In this document: piece by piece, positions 40,840 through 49,259 of the stretch
How the letters are laid out: the number at the start of each line of letters is the position of its first letter
Numbering within the stretch: the stretch's first letter is position 1
DNA from: Arthrobacter_E sp044748305
Lineage (GTDB): Bacteria > Actinomycetota > Actinomycetes > Actinomycetales > Micrococcaceae
NCBI RefSeq assembly: GCF_044748305.1
Contig: NZ_JBIVFT010000006.1
Coordinates: forward strand, 179,899 to 243,898
Length of the DNA: 64,000 bases
Reading direction: 5' to 3'
The notes under the pieces: model-generated
Seen by the model: the letters and a program-made list of their open reading frames with translations, nothing else
The model's database searches: none
What the model was told of the DNA's origin: nothing
Translations under genes and position numbers: made by a program

Positions 40840-42278
40840 ACGCTCTGGACGACGCCCTGGATCCCGACCGTCTCTTCCCTGCGGACCCGGCCACGCGCGC
40901 CATCGCCCGCGAGCTGCACGCTCTGGTGGAGCAGCTGCCGATCCTGTCCCCGCACGGCCACGTGCCGGCGTCGATGATCGTCCAGGATGAGCACTTCGGG
41001 GATCCGGCCGGCCTTCTGGTCAGCCCCGATCACTACGTCACCCGGCTGATCCACGCCTCCGGAGTGCCGCTCTCCGGGCTCGGTGCCGGCCCTGGCGGGA
41101 GCATCGCCCCGCGCGAGGTGTGGCGGCGCTTCTGCGAAGCCTGGCCGCTCTTCGACGGAACGGCGTCCGGGTACTGGCTGCGCACCGAATTCGCGAGCGT
41201 GTTCGGTGTGGACGAGACCCGGATCAGCGGCGAGAACTCGGACGAGGTCTTCGACGCCGTCCAGGCCGTTCTGGACCGCCCGGACTTCCGGCCGCGTGCC
41301 CTCATGGACTCCTTCGGCATCGAGGTCCTCGCCACCACGGATGACCCGCTGGACACCCTGGAGGACCATGCTGCGTTGGCTGCGGACCCGTCCTTCACAC
41401 CGCGGGTGATACCGACCTTCCGGCCCGACCCCTATGTGAACGCGTTCGCCCCGGGATTCGCCGACCGTGTGGAGCGGCTCGTGGCGGAGGCCGGCGACGG
41501 CCAGGTGGGCTACCGCGGATACGTGCGGGCGCTGCAGAACCGCCGGGAGCACTTCATCCGGCACGGTGCCGTCTCGGCCGACCACGGCGTCCGCACCCCG
41601 TTGACCATGAAGCTCGGCGACGGCGAGGCCGCACGGCTCTTCGACGCCGCCGTCCGCGGCGGGCTGAGCGCCGCGGACCGGGATGTCTTCGAGGGCCACA
41701 TGATGTACCAGATGGCCCGCATGTCCGCCGAGGACGGCCTGGTCATGACCCTGCATCCCGGCTCCTTCCGCAACCACCACACGCCGAGCTTCGAGCGGTT
41801 CGGGGCGGACACCGGGCATGACATCCCGTTCGCCGTCGGTTTCACCGAGGGCCTGCGCCCGCTGCTGAACGACTTCGGCACCGCCGGCTTCGGAACCGGC
41901 CGCAGTGGCACGGACAAGCCGTTCCACCTGGTGCTCTTCACCCTGGACGAGACCGTGTTCTCCCGGGAGGTGGCCCCGCTGGCGGGCTTCTATCCGTCCG
42001 TTTTCATCGGGGCGCCCTGGTGGTTCCTGGACGCTCCGGACGCCATGCAGCGGTTCCGTTCCGCCGTGACGGAGACGGCCGGATTCTCCCGCAGCTCCGG
42101 GTTCATCGACGACACGCGCGCGTTCTGCTCCATCCCGGCCCGGCACGACGCCTCCCGCCGCGTCGAGGCCGGATTCCTCGCCCGGCTGGTCGCCGAGCGC
42201 CGGATCCGCCTGGACCGCGCGGAGGAGATCCTGGTTGACCTGGTGGACGGCGCGCCGAGGCGGGTGTTCCGGCTGTGA
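40836..42278 (+). CDS. uxaC: Glucuronate (uronate) isomerase
   Basis: A 480-residue amidohydrolase-fold enzyme converting D-glucuronate to D-fructuronate or D-galacturonate to D-tagaturonate. The metal-binding H-x-H is H40/H42 (SPHGH), and the family blocks MTLHPGSFRNHH, FHLVLFTLDE and GAPWWFLDAPDAM are present. Length matches the family (~470). GTG 40836 follows GGGAGGAG; the frame open from 40665 lies within the isomerase gene. It overlaps neighbours at both ends, so it is firmly part of the operon and defines it as uronate catabolic. Confidence 0.94.
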   Translation: MNALDDALDPDRLFPADPATRAIARELHALVEQLPILSPHGHVPASMIVQDEHFGDPAGLLVSPDHYVTRLIHASGVPLSGLGAGPGGSIAPREVWRRFCEAWPLFDGTASGYWLRTEFASVFGVDETRISGENSDEVFDAVQAVLDRPDFRPRALMDSFGIEVLATTDDPLDTLEDHAALAADPSFTPRVIPTFRPDPYVNAFAPGFADRVERLVAEAGDGQVGYRGYVRALQNRREHFIRHGAVSADHGVRTPLTMKLGDGEAARLFDAAVRGGLSAADRDVFEGHMMYQMARMSAEDGLVMTLHPGSFRNHHTPSFERFGADTGHDIPFAVGFTEGLRPLLNDFGTAGFGTGRSGTDKPFHLVLFTLDETVFSREVAPLAGFYPSVFIGAPWWFLDAPDAMQRFRSAVTETAGFSRSSGFIDDTRAFCSIPARHDASRRVEAGFLARLVAERRIRLDRAEEILVDLVDGAPRRVFRL

Positions 42279-43627
42279 AACCGCAAAGCGCAGTGCATCC
42301 GGAGAACACAGCACCGCCGGAGAACACAGCACCGCCGGAGAACACAGCACCGGCGCAAAGCACAGCGCAGCCGCTCAGTCGTGCGACCGTGGACGTGCCC
42401 CGGCCTCCTGTCCGGATCGTCCACTTGGGCCTGGGCGCCTTTCACCGCGCTCATCAGCTCTGGTACACCCAGCACGCGTCCGACGGCTCCGAGTGGGGGG
42501 TGGCCTCGTTCACCATGCGCAGCCCCACCGCTGCCGAGGCACTGGCGCCGCAGGACGGCCTCTGCACGCTCATCGAACGCGCAGCCGACGGCGATCGTTT
42601 CGAAACGCTGTGGCCTCTCGTCGAGGTGGGGGACGGGTCCGCCGAGGCCGGCCGTGAGCGGATGGTGGAGCTCCTGGCCTCGCCGGACACCGCCGTCGTG
42701 AGCCTGACGGTCACTGAGGCGGGCTACGCCCCCGGGGCGCCCGCGGCCACCGTCCTGCGGCGGGGGCTGGAAGCCCGCTTCGCCGCGCAGGCCGGGCCGC
42801 TCGCCGTCGTGCCCTGCGACAACCTCAGCGGCAACGGCGAACTGGCCCGGCAGGCGGTGCTCGGCACACCGGGTGAAGCCGAGCCGGGCGCGTTCACGGC
42901 CTGGCTCGCTCGAGAGGTCAGTTTCGTGTCCAGCTCGGTGGACCGCATCACGCCGCGCGCCACCGGTGCCGAGACGGAGGAGGTCCAGACCGCCTGCGGC
43001 GTGCAGGACGACGCCCCCGTGGTCTGCGAACCGTTCCGCTCCTGGGTGCTGGAGGGTGCGTTCCCCGCCGGGCGTCCTGCCTGGGAATCGGCGGGCGCGC
43101 GCTTCGTGACGGATCTGGAGCCGTGGGAGCGCCGCAAGCTGTGGATGCTCAACGGCTCGCACACCCTCCTGGCCACGGCCGGCCGTCTGCGCGGGCACAG
43201 CACGGTCGCAGAGGCGATCGCGGACCCCGTCCTCCTGACGGCCGTCCAGGATTTCTGGGCGGAAGCCGCCCGGAACCTCCCCGCCGAGGTCGATGCGGCA
43301 GCGTATGCGCGGGACCTCCTGGACCGCTTCGGCAACGGCCGGATCGCCCATCTCCTGGCGCAGATCGCCCAGGATTCCGTGACCAAACTCCGGGTCCGTG
43401 CCGTGCCCGTATGGCGTGCCGAACGGGCCGCCGGACGCAGCGGCGACGCCGCCCTGGCCGTGATCACCGGCTGGGCGGACGCCGTCGTCGCCGGTGTCCG
43501 CAGCCGCGACACGGAGGACGCCGCCGTCGACGCCGCCCTGGAGGCTTCCGAGCCACGGCAGGCGCTGCTGCGTCTCATCGACCCCGAGCTGACACCCATT
43601 CCCACGACCCCTAAGGACATCAGATGA
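42275..43627 (+). CDS. uxuB: Mannitol dehydrogenase-family fructuronate reductase
   Basis: A 450-residue long-chain polyol dehydrogenase; in this operon it most likely reduces D-fructuronate to D-mannonate with NADH. The nucleotide-binding start is RIVHLGLGAFHRAH, and the catalytic K/N/H set is in KLWMLNGSHTLLA. Mannitol 2-dehydrogenase or altronate-forming UxaB are alternatives, but UxaC upstream and mannonate dehydratase downstream favour UxuB. The GTG start overlaps uxaC. The first ~35 residues are an unusual PENTAP tandem repeat unlike the family, so a later start is possible. Confidence 0.88.
   Translation: MKPQSAVHPENTAPPENTAPPENTAPAQSTAQPLSRATVDVPRPPVRIVHLGLGAFHRAHQLWYTQHASDGSEWGVASFTMRSPTAAEALAPQDGLCTLIERAADGDRFETLWPLVEVGDGSAEAGRERMVELLASPDTAVVSLTVTEAGYAPGAPAATVLRRGLEARFAAQAGPLAVVPCDNLSGNGELARQAVLGTPGEAEPGAFTAWLAREVSFVSSSVDRITPRATGAETEEVQTACGVQDDAPVVCEPFRSWVLEGAFPAGRPAWESAGARFVTDLEPWERRKLWMLNGSHTLLATAGRLRGHSTVAEAIADPVLLTAVQDFWAEAARNLPAEVDAAAYARDLLDRFGNGRIAHLLAQIAQDSVTKLRVRAVPVWRAERAAGRSGDAALAVITGWADAVVAGVRSRDTEDAAVDAALEASEPRQALLRLIDPELTPIPTTPKDIR
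42301..42351 (+). repeat. 18-nt tandem repeat in uxuB 5' end
   Basis: Two perfect 18-nt units (42301-42318, 42319-42336) and a third (42337-42351) lacking its last 3 nt encode PENTAP three times. It is in frame and looks like a slippage-prone VNTR. Confidence 0.85.
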
Positions 43628-44856
43628 AAATCGTCGCCGCGGACGTCATCGTCACCAGCCCCAGCCGCAACTTCGTCACGCTCAAGCTCACCACCGACGA
43701 AGGGCTGGTGGGCATCGGGGACGCGACCCTCAACGGCCGTGAGCTCGCCGTCGCCGCCTATCTGACGGAGCACGTCTGCCAGCTGCTGGTGGGCCGGGAC
43801 GCCCACCGGATCGAGGACACCTGGCAGTTCCTGTACCGCAGCTCCTACTGGCGGCGCGGCCCCGTCACCATGGCCGCGATCGCCGCCGTGGACATGGCAC
43901 TCTGGGACCTCAAGGGCAAGGCTGCCGGACTGCCCGTGTACCAGCTGCTGGGCGGTGCGTCACGGACCGGTCTGCGGACCTATGGGCACGCTTCCGGGCG
44001 GGACCTGCCGGAGCTGTTCGACTCCGTGCGGGAGAACCTGGAAGAGGGCCACACCTCCGTCCGCATCCAAAGCTCCATCCCCGGGCTGAAGGCCATCTAC
44101 GGCATCGCCTCCCAGGACCAGTCCTCCGGGGAGCGCTACGACTACGAGCCGGCCGGCCGTGGTGCCTTCCCTGCGGAGGAGGACTGGGACACCCGGGCCT
44201 ATCTGAAGCACCTCCCCACCGTTTTCGAGGCGGTGCGCAACGAATTCGGCCCGGATCTTCCGCTGCTGCACGACGGGCACCACCGGATGACGCCCATCCA
44301 GGCGGCGAAGCTTGGCAAGTCCCTGGAGCCGTACGATCTGTTCTGGCTGGAGGACTGCACTCCAGCCGAGAATCAGGAGGCCCTCCGGCTGGTGCGGCAG
44401 CACACCACCACCCCTCTCGCGATCGGCGAGATCTTCAACACCGTGTGGGACTTCCAGACGCTCATCAAGGAACAGCTCATCGACTACGTCCGGGCCGCGT
44501 CCACGCACTTCGGAGGCATCTCCCCGCTGAAGAAAGTCATGGACTATGCGGCCCAGTACCAGATCAAGTCCGGCTTCCACGGGCCCACGGACATCTCCCC
44601 GGTGGGCTTCGCCGCCCAGTGCCACGTCGGCCTCGCGATCCACAACTACGGCATCCAGGAATTCATGCTGCACTCGGACGCCACCAATACGGTGTTCGAG
44701 CAGACCCTGGAATTCCGGGGCGGGCTGATCCGGCTGGACCCGGAGGCTCCGGGCCTGGGCGTCACACTCAACGAGGAAGCCGCCGCAGCGTACCCGTACC
44801 AGCAGGCCTACCTGCCGTACAACCGGCTCGCGGACGGCACCGTCCACGATTGGTGA
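43624..44856 (+). CDS. D-mannonate dehydratase, enolase superfamily (ManD type)
   Basis: A 410-residue enolase-superfamily acid-sugar dehydratase, turning D-mannonate into 2-keto-3-deoxygluconate. Metal ligands D217 (HDGHH), E243 (WLEDC) and E269 (AIGEIF) are present. So are the ManD-type catalytic pair R147 and Y159 and H219, the set known from characterised ManD enzymes. It overlaps uxuB (ATGA) and ends the operon. It differs from the UxuA fold, so this is the ManD version of the pathway. KDG kinase and aldolase genes are not in the window. Promiscuous D-gluconate dehydratase activity is possible. Confidence 0.92.
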   Translation: MKIVAADVIVTSPSRNFVTLKLTTDEGLVGIGDATLNGRELAVAAYLTEHVCQLLVGRDAHRIEDTWQFLYRSSYWRRGPVTMAAIAAVDMALWDLKGKAAGLPVYQLLGGASRTGLRTYGHASGRDLPELFDSVRENLEEGHTSVRIQSSIPGLKAIYGIASQDQSSGERYDYEPAGRGAFPAEEDWDTRAYLKHLPTVFEAVRNEFGPDLPLLHDGHHRMTPIQAAKLGKSLEPYDLFWLEDCTPAENQEALRLVRQHTTTPLAIGEIFNTVWDFQTLIKEQLIDYVRAASTHFGGISPLKKVMDYAAQYQIKSGFHGPTDISPVGFAAQCHVGLAIHNYGIQEFMLHSDATNTVFEQTLEFRGGLIRLDPEAPGLGVTLNEEAAAAYPYQQAYLPYNRLADGTVHDW

Positions 44857-44922
44857 CCGGCCCAGGGCATCCGGGGCAGAATGGAGCTGTCGGCATACGT
44901 CCACCCGGCCGGAAGGAATCCA

Positions 44923-44949
44923 ATGAGGCAGCGGGGAAACTCGGCATGA
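44923..44949 (+). CDS. 8-codon leader ORF coupled to MFS pump
   Basis: ATG 44923 is preceded by a strong GGAAGGA site (44911-44917) and encodes M-R-Q-R-G-N-S-A before TGA. That TGA overlaps the ATG of the MFS pump by ATGA. The strong site belongs to the short ORF rather than the pump, so the peptide may be a translational leader. Confidence 0.45.
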   Translation: MRQRGNSA

Positions 44950-46337
44950 AGACCGGAACCGCTGCTCAGCGGCTCATCCTCTGGATCGCCATCCTGGCAT
45001 CCTTCGTATCGTTCCTGGACAGCAGCGTCATCAACGTAGCCCTGCCCGCCATCGACCGGGAGTTCGGCGGAGGCCTGGCGACCCAGCAATGGGTGGTGGA
45101 CGCGTACCTCATCACGCTGGGTGCGCTGATCCTCCTGGCAGGCTCCCTCTCGGATGTCCTCGGGCGCATCCTGATCCTGCGCATCGGCTTGATCGGGTTC
45201 GGGGTCACCTCATTGATCTGTGCTTTCGCCCCCACGGCCGAGGTGCTGATCGTGGGCCGAGGCCTTCAGGGCGCGGCCGCCGCCCTCCTGGTGCCCAGTT
45301 CCCTGGCTCTCATCACGGCCAACTTCGCCGGACCGGCACGCGCCAAGGCCATCGGCCAGTGGACGGCGGGCACCACGGTCGCCTTCATCGCGGGTCCCAT
45401 CCTGGGGGGTGTGCTCGTCGATACGGTCGGCTGGCGGGCCGTCTTCTGGATCAACGTCCTGCCCATCGCCGTGACGCTGTACCTGCTCGCGGTCCTCGGC
45501 ATGAAGGACACCCGCGCACACGGTGTCCGGATCGACTACGCCGGGGCCGTGCTCTGCGTGCTCGGTCTGGGCGGTCCGGTGTACGCCTTGATCGAGCAGG
45601 GGAACCAGGGCTGGGGGAGTCCCGGCATCTGGGTCCCGTGCGTGGTCGGGGTTCTCTGTCTGGCCGGATTCCTCTGGCGGCAGGCGACGGCACGCCAGCC
45701 TCTCATGCCCCTGAGTCTTTTCACCGTCCGCAACTTCGGCATGGGCAACCTCGCCACCACGTTCATCTACGCCGCGCTGTCGATCGGCGGCCTCATCGTG
45801 GTGCTGTTCCTTCAGCAGGTGGCAGGTTACCCGGCAACGCTGGCCGCTCTGGCCACGCTGCCCATCAGCATCCTGAACATCGGGCTCTCCACGTGGTTCG
45901 GCTCGCTGGCGGGCCGCTTCGGTCCCCGGTGGTTCATGGCGCTCGGGCCCGTGCTCGGTGCCGCCGGTTATCTGCTCATGGTGACGTCCCGGACGCCCGT
46001 CGACTACTGGACGCAATTGCTGCCGGGCATCCTGCTGTTCGGCGTCGGACTCTCGGTGACGGTGGCCCCGCTGACGGCGGCGATCCTCGGCTCCGTCTCC
46101 GAGGAGCAGTCCGGCATCGGCTCGGCCGTCAACAACGCGATCGCGCGGATCGCCGGGCTGGTGGGCGTGGCGGTGCTCGGGCTCGTCATGGGCCCCGCAC
46201 TGGACCTGGAGGGATTCCACCGGGCCTTGATCTTCACCGCGGTGCTCCTGGCCGCGGGCGGCCTGGTCTCCGCCGTCGGCATCCAGAACCCGGCCCGGGC
46301 GGACCCCTCCGACGGGGCCCCCGCTGCCAGTCGATAA
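44946..46337 (+). CDS. DHA2/EmrB-type MFS drug-efflux transporter
   Basis: A 463-residue transporter with about fourteen helices of the QacA/EmrB (DHA2) type. Helix 1 contains FVSFLDSSVINVALPAI (motif D1), loop 2-3 has LAGSLSDVLGR, and helix 5 contains the antiporter motif GPILGGVLVDTVGWR. ATG 44946 is coupled to an 8-codon leader ORF; the frame open from 44445 lies inside the dehydratase gene. It probably exports a toxic compound with H+ antiport. It is monocistronic between the uronate operon and pyrE. Confidence 0.88.
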   Translation: MKTGTAAQRLILWIAILASFVSFLDSSVINVALPAIDREFGGGLATQQWVVDAYLITLGALILLAGSLSDVLGRILILRIGLIGFGVTSLICAFAPTAEVLIVGRGLQGAAAALLVPSSLALITANFAGPARAKAIGQWTAGTTVAFIAGPILGGVLVDTVGWRAVFWINVLPIAVTLYLLAVLGMKDTRAHGVRIDYAGAVLCVLGLGGPVYALIEQGNQGWGSPGIWVPCVVGVLCLAGFLWRQATARQPLMPLSLFTVRNFGMGNLATTFIYAALSIGGLIVVLFLQQVAGYPATLAALATLPISILNIGLSTWFGSLAGRFGPRWFMALGPVLGAAGYLLMVTSRTPVDYWTQLLPGILLFGVGLSVTVAPLTAAILGSVSEEQSGIGSAVNNAIARIAGLVGVAVLGLVMGPALDLEGFHRALIFTAVLLAAGGLVSAVGIQNPARADPSDGAPAASR

Positions 46338-46340
46338 ACT
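46335..46340 (+). promoter_or_regulatory. Candidate -10 element of leaderless pyrE
   Basis: TAAACT ends 6 nt before ATG 46347 and overlaps the MFS stop codon. No Shine-Dalgarno site is present. Confidence 0.5.
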
Positions 46341-46346
46341 TCTACC

Positions 46347-46916
46347 ATGACTGCCCTCGACGCCTCCGCCGCGCGCGCCCGCCTGCTCGAACTCATCAAG
46401 GAACTCGCCGTCGTCCGCGGCAAGGTCATCCTCTCCTCCGGCAAGGAAGCCGACTACTACGTCGACCTCCGCCGCATCACCCTGCACCACGAAGCCTCCC
46501 GCCTGGTGGGTCAGGTCATGCTGCAATTGCTCGACGACGCCGGCATCGAGTTCGAGACGGCCGGCGGTCTGACCATGGGCGCCGACCCGGTCGGGACCGC
46601 TCTGATGCACGCTGCAGGAGACGCCGGTCGCACCATCGACGCCTTCGTGGTGCGCAAGGCCCAGAAGTCCTACGGCATGGGCCGTCAGGTCGAAGGCCCC
46701 GGTGTGGACGGCCGGGACGTCGTCGTACTGGAAGACACCTCCACCACCGGCGGCAGCGCGCTGACCGCCATCGAGGGCGTCCGCAACGCCGGTGGCAACA
46801 TCAAGGCCGTCGCCGTGATCGTGGACCGCAACACCGGCGCCAAAGAGAAGATCGAGGCCGAGGCCGGAGTGCCGTACCTCTTCGCCTTCTCCAAGGACGA
46901 GCTCGGCCTCGACTAG
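46347..46916 (+). CDS. pyrE: Orotate phosphoribosyltransferase
   Basis: A 189-residue enzyme joining orotate to PRPP in pyrimidine synthesis. The PRPP-binding motif is VVVLEDTSTTGGSA, preceded by LSSGKEADYYVDLRR and GGLTMGADPVGTAL, both typical. Length is normal. It appears leaderless, with TAAACT 6 nt upstream. A hairpin follows the stop. The next genes are a lower-GC pair on the opposite strand, so the pyrE 3' flank is where foreign DNA seems to have entered. Confidence 0.96.
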   Translation: MTALDASAARARLLELIKELAVVRGKVILSSGKEADYYVDLRRITLHHEASRLVGQVMLQLLDDAGIEFETAGGLTMGADPVGTALMHAAGDAGRTIDAFVVRKAQKSYGMGRQVEGPGVDGRDVVVLEDTSTTGGSALTAIEGVRNAGGNIKAVAVIVDRNTGAKEKIEAEAGVPYLFAFSKDELGLD

Positions 46917-46927
46917 AAGATTGAACA

Positions 46928-46955
46928 ACGACGGCGCGTGCCCACTCGCCGTCGT
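46928..46955. terminator. Hairpin after pyrE
   Basis: 9-bp arms (46928-46936, 46947-46955) with a 10-nt loop begin 11 nt past the stop, without a T-tract. The ~150 nt from here to 47104 hold no gene I can support. Confidence 0.55.
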
Positions 46956-47103
46956 GCATGCGTGCTGGGTGTGGCGGCGAGACCGGCACGCCCAGCACGC
47001 GGGCCCGATGTGAAGCCGACTCGCAGACCGATCGATCCGTGCTTGTTTCTTCCAGCGACGCTTGTCGTTGCGATTGACACTGCTCCCTTGGGTTCGGTGA
47101 GAT

Positions 47104-47709
47104 CTACTTATTCCCGGACGCGAGCATCAAATCTACGAGTATTGGCATTGCCGAAGACGGATCAGGACCTACTCGCCCGGCTTCCATCCCAGGGTCGGAC
47201 GTTCGCGCAACTTTACAGGCTCCGTGCACGGCATGGAACGGGAATCCCGATGAGAGGCTCTTGTTCTTGACTAGTCCCAGTCGGTTAGTCAGCTCGTCGA
47301 GCTGTGAAGACGTCATTGCTGAGCGCTTGTTTTCAGCATGCCACCGCAGCCAAACTTCGAACTTTAGATTAGAAATCAGGAGAACGATCGACTCGGAGGC
47401 GGCGAGTTGACAGGCGGCTGGTAGCGCATCGTGCTGGTCGACGTCAACGAGGCAGACGCAGAATTCATACTCCTTGCCGCTCTTAGCCGCCTCATCTCTT
47501 TTCTCGACGCACTTCTGGACCACTTTCAAGGGATCTTTGCCCACGGGAACGGACTTGACGACAGCTGTAGCGCCCTTGCTTCGCAAGAAGCTGTTCAGCC
47601 CCTCAACGTACTGTCGTTCTGTCAGCATTCCCTCAGTGACGACGAGGATGCGTCTGACGAGCTCGCGGGCTGGCCTGCTACTCCGTCGGCCATATGCCCG
47701 ACCTGCCAT
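47104..47709 (-). CDS. rloB: RloB-like TOPRIM protein (putative nuclease)
   Basis: A 201-residue protein of the RloB family, a TOPRIM-like domain found beside AAA ATPases. The TOPRIM signature is seen as VVTEG with E26 and E31, then the acidic LVDVDQHD with D89 and D91. The family block ISNLKFEVWLRWH (112-124) follows. In such pairs the TOPRIM protein is the likely metal-dependent nuclease effector. It starts 2 nt after the ATPase stop, so it is translated from the same mRNA. Base composition is visibly lower in GC than the neighbours, suggesting transfer. Confidence 0.8.
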   Translation of the reverse strand: MAGRAYGRRSSRPARELVRRILVVTEGMLTERQYVEGLNSFLRSKGATAVVKSVPVGKDPLKVVQKCVEKRDEAAKSGKEYEFCVCLVDVDQHDALPAACQLAASESIVLLISNLKFEVWLRWHAENKRSAMTSSQLDELTNRLGLVKNKSLSSGFPFHAVHGACKVARTSDPGMEAGRVGPDPSSAMPILVDLMLASGNK

Positions 47710-47711
47710 GG

Positions 47712-49049
47712 TCAGTGGTCCTCAGAGCTGACGAGGGCAGCCAGTACACTCGGCGAAAGTCTTGGAGTTCCTCCGTACCGCCCTGTCAGATAGCGCTTCT
47801 CTATATTTGCGTCTGGGTGTTTCGGGAAGTCGGCGAGACAAAACAGTTCAGTTACGCCTTCGTAACTCTTATCGGTGAACCAGACCTGTTCAGGAGCTAG
47901 GCGTACGTCGCTGAGCGGGGAAAGTAGATAAGACTCATGGCTAGTGAAGATAAGTTGCGCATGCCGAGAGTTAATCGTTGGTTCCATGAACGCACCGAGG
48001 AGGACCTCAAGAAGATGAGGGTGAAGGCTGGCGTCGATTTCGTCGACTAGGAGCAGCCCTCCGTTGCGCAGGGCCTCCAGAGCGGGCACTGCAATGGCAA
48101 GCCAGGCAATCGTCCCATCACTTTCATCTCTGATCGAAAACGGGGGGCATTCTTCAGCCGTTCCGCGGTGAGTGAAGAGCAGGTGGCGTACTACCTGTGC
48201 AAGGTCGTCGTCGTCCAGCTGGTCTTGATTTTTGTCATCGGCGGCTTTCTCCGTCTTGGCATCTGGTTCTTCGTCTTCCTTCAGCTCGCGCCAGAGCCGG
48301 GTCACCGCTCGGAGCACGTGCTCGGGCACGCTCGTTTCCTCAATTCCAACTTTCAAAACGCCGATGTCCGCGACTTGAAGCAGCGCTTCGAGGTCGTCGA
48401 AAGTGATGCCTCCCTCTGCCAGTGAATCAGCGATGCTTCGCAAGCGGGCTTCGCGGTGGGAGTCCTTGACAAGCACGTAGTCGAAGCTTTCCGTCAAGTC
48501 ACGAGCGAATGCGTGGAGCACAGAATCACCGAGCAGCAGGGCGCGACTGAGGACCAGCTCGCGGTCGGTCACTTCGATCCGTGCGCGAAGACTCGGGTGA
48601 AACGTAAGGGTTCTCGTCTCCCGGACGCGATCAAACAGGGTACGCCAGCGCGAAGTAGGGATGTCACGTAGCCATTCACGTTTGACACCCTGATGGTCGA
48701 CCTCGAAGCCGTAAAGATAGCGCCGGCCTTCGTGCACGAGATCGAGCTCATACACGCTAGTCGAGGTCCGTGAGATTCCATCGAGCATGAACGGTGCTCG
48801 GCGCATAGATTTGGATGCTTGCCACGAAGTAGCGGACTGCTCGACGGCGGTGAGGGCATAACGGATTGCGTCCAGGACAGCGGACTTTCCAGTCGCGTTG
48901 CCTCCGAATACGCCAGCAAGCGGGTATGCCGCCTTAGTCCACTCGCCGTTCCTGGGCTGGAGGGTCTGAAGCGACGGGTGCCTAAGGTCGATGGTGATCT
49001 CGTCCCGGATGCTCTTGTGGTTCCGCACGGTGACGCGCAACAGAATCAT
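47712..49049 (-). CDS. rloA: RloA-like AAA (ABC/SMC-type) ATPase
   Basis: A 445-residue ATPase of the AAA_15/AAA_21 group. Walker A is GGNATGKS (49-56), a signature-like RDESDGTIAWLAIA (307-320), Walker B LLLVDEIDASLHPH (332-345), and an H-loop FTSHES with H371. A charged, probably flexible insert (255-283) sits in the middle. RloA/RloB pairs were named from restriction-linked loci of Campylobacter, and similar ATPase-TOPRIM pairs (OLD, Gabija, PARIS) are anti-phage systems. TATGGT ends 6 nt before the ATG, so the locus may use a leaderless promoter. No methylase or restriction subunit is present. Confidence 0.85.
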   Translation of the reverse strand: MILLRVTVRNHKSIRDEITIDLRHPSLQTLQPRNGEWTKAAYPLAGVFGGNATGKSAVLDAIRYALTAVEQSATSWQASKSMRRAPFMLDGISRTSTSVYELDLVHEGRRYLYGFEVDHQGVKREWLRDIPTSRWRTLFDRVRETRTLTFHPSLRARIEVTDRELVLSRALLLGDSVLHAFARDLTESFDYVLVKDSHREARLRSIADSLAEGGITFDDLEALLQVADIGVLKVGIEETSVPEHVLRAVTRLWRELKEDEEPDAKTEKAADDKNQDQLDDDDLAQVVRHLLFTHRGTAEECPPFSIRDESDGTIAWLAIAVPALEALRNGGLLLVDEIDASLHPHLLEVLLGAFMEPTINSRHAQLIFTSHESYLLSPLSDVRLAPEQVWFTDKSYEGVTELFCLADFPKHPDANIEKRYLTGRYGGTPRLSPSVLAALVSSEDH

Positions 49050-49055
49050 ACGGCG

Positions 49056-49061
49056 ACCATA
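49056..49061 (-). promoter_or_regulatory. Candidate -10 element of RloA gene
   Basis: On the minus strand TATGGT ends 6 nt before ATG 49049. The remaining gap to 49248 is AT-richer than average and shows no other clear signal. Confidence 0.45.
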
Positions 49062-49247
49062 GCATGCGGAAAGGTCGAGATCATACGAATTTCGAGCGGA
49101 TCATAGGTTAGCGAACGTAATTGCGGCCCTTTTGCGTGATGGCCTACGTCTTCGGCACGAGACGAAGCCTGTTGCTCAAGACGCCACAGTCTTTCGGGGT
49201 GGTTTTGCTGGGTGTACGTCGAGTCGCGGCGCGTAGCTCGGCGCCGG

Positions 49248-49253
49248 TAACTT
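49248..49253 (+). promoter_or_regulatory. Candidate -10 element of phosphoribosyltransferase gene
   Basis: TAACTT ends 6 nt before ATG 49260. No Shine-Dalgarno site is present. Confidence 0.5.
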
Positions 49254-49259
49254 TGATGC

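Noticed and set aside
40731..42350. 539-codon minus-strand open frame across uxaC
   Set aside because: It is a shadow of uxaC and the isomerase. It has no start signal or motif and its composition is typical of antisense translation.
46917..49259. Prophage or transposon carrying the RloA/RloB pair
   Set aside because: No integrase, transposase, terminal repeats or att-like duplications were visible on either side. Only the two genes differ in composition.
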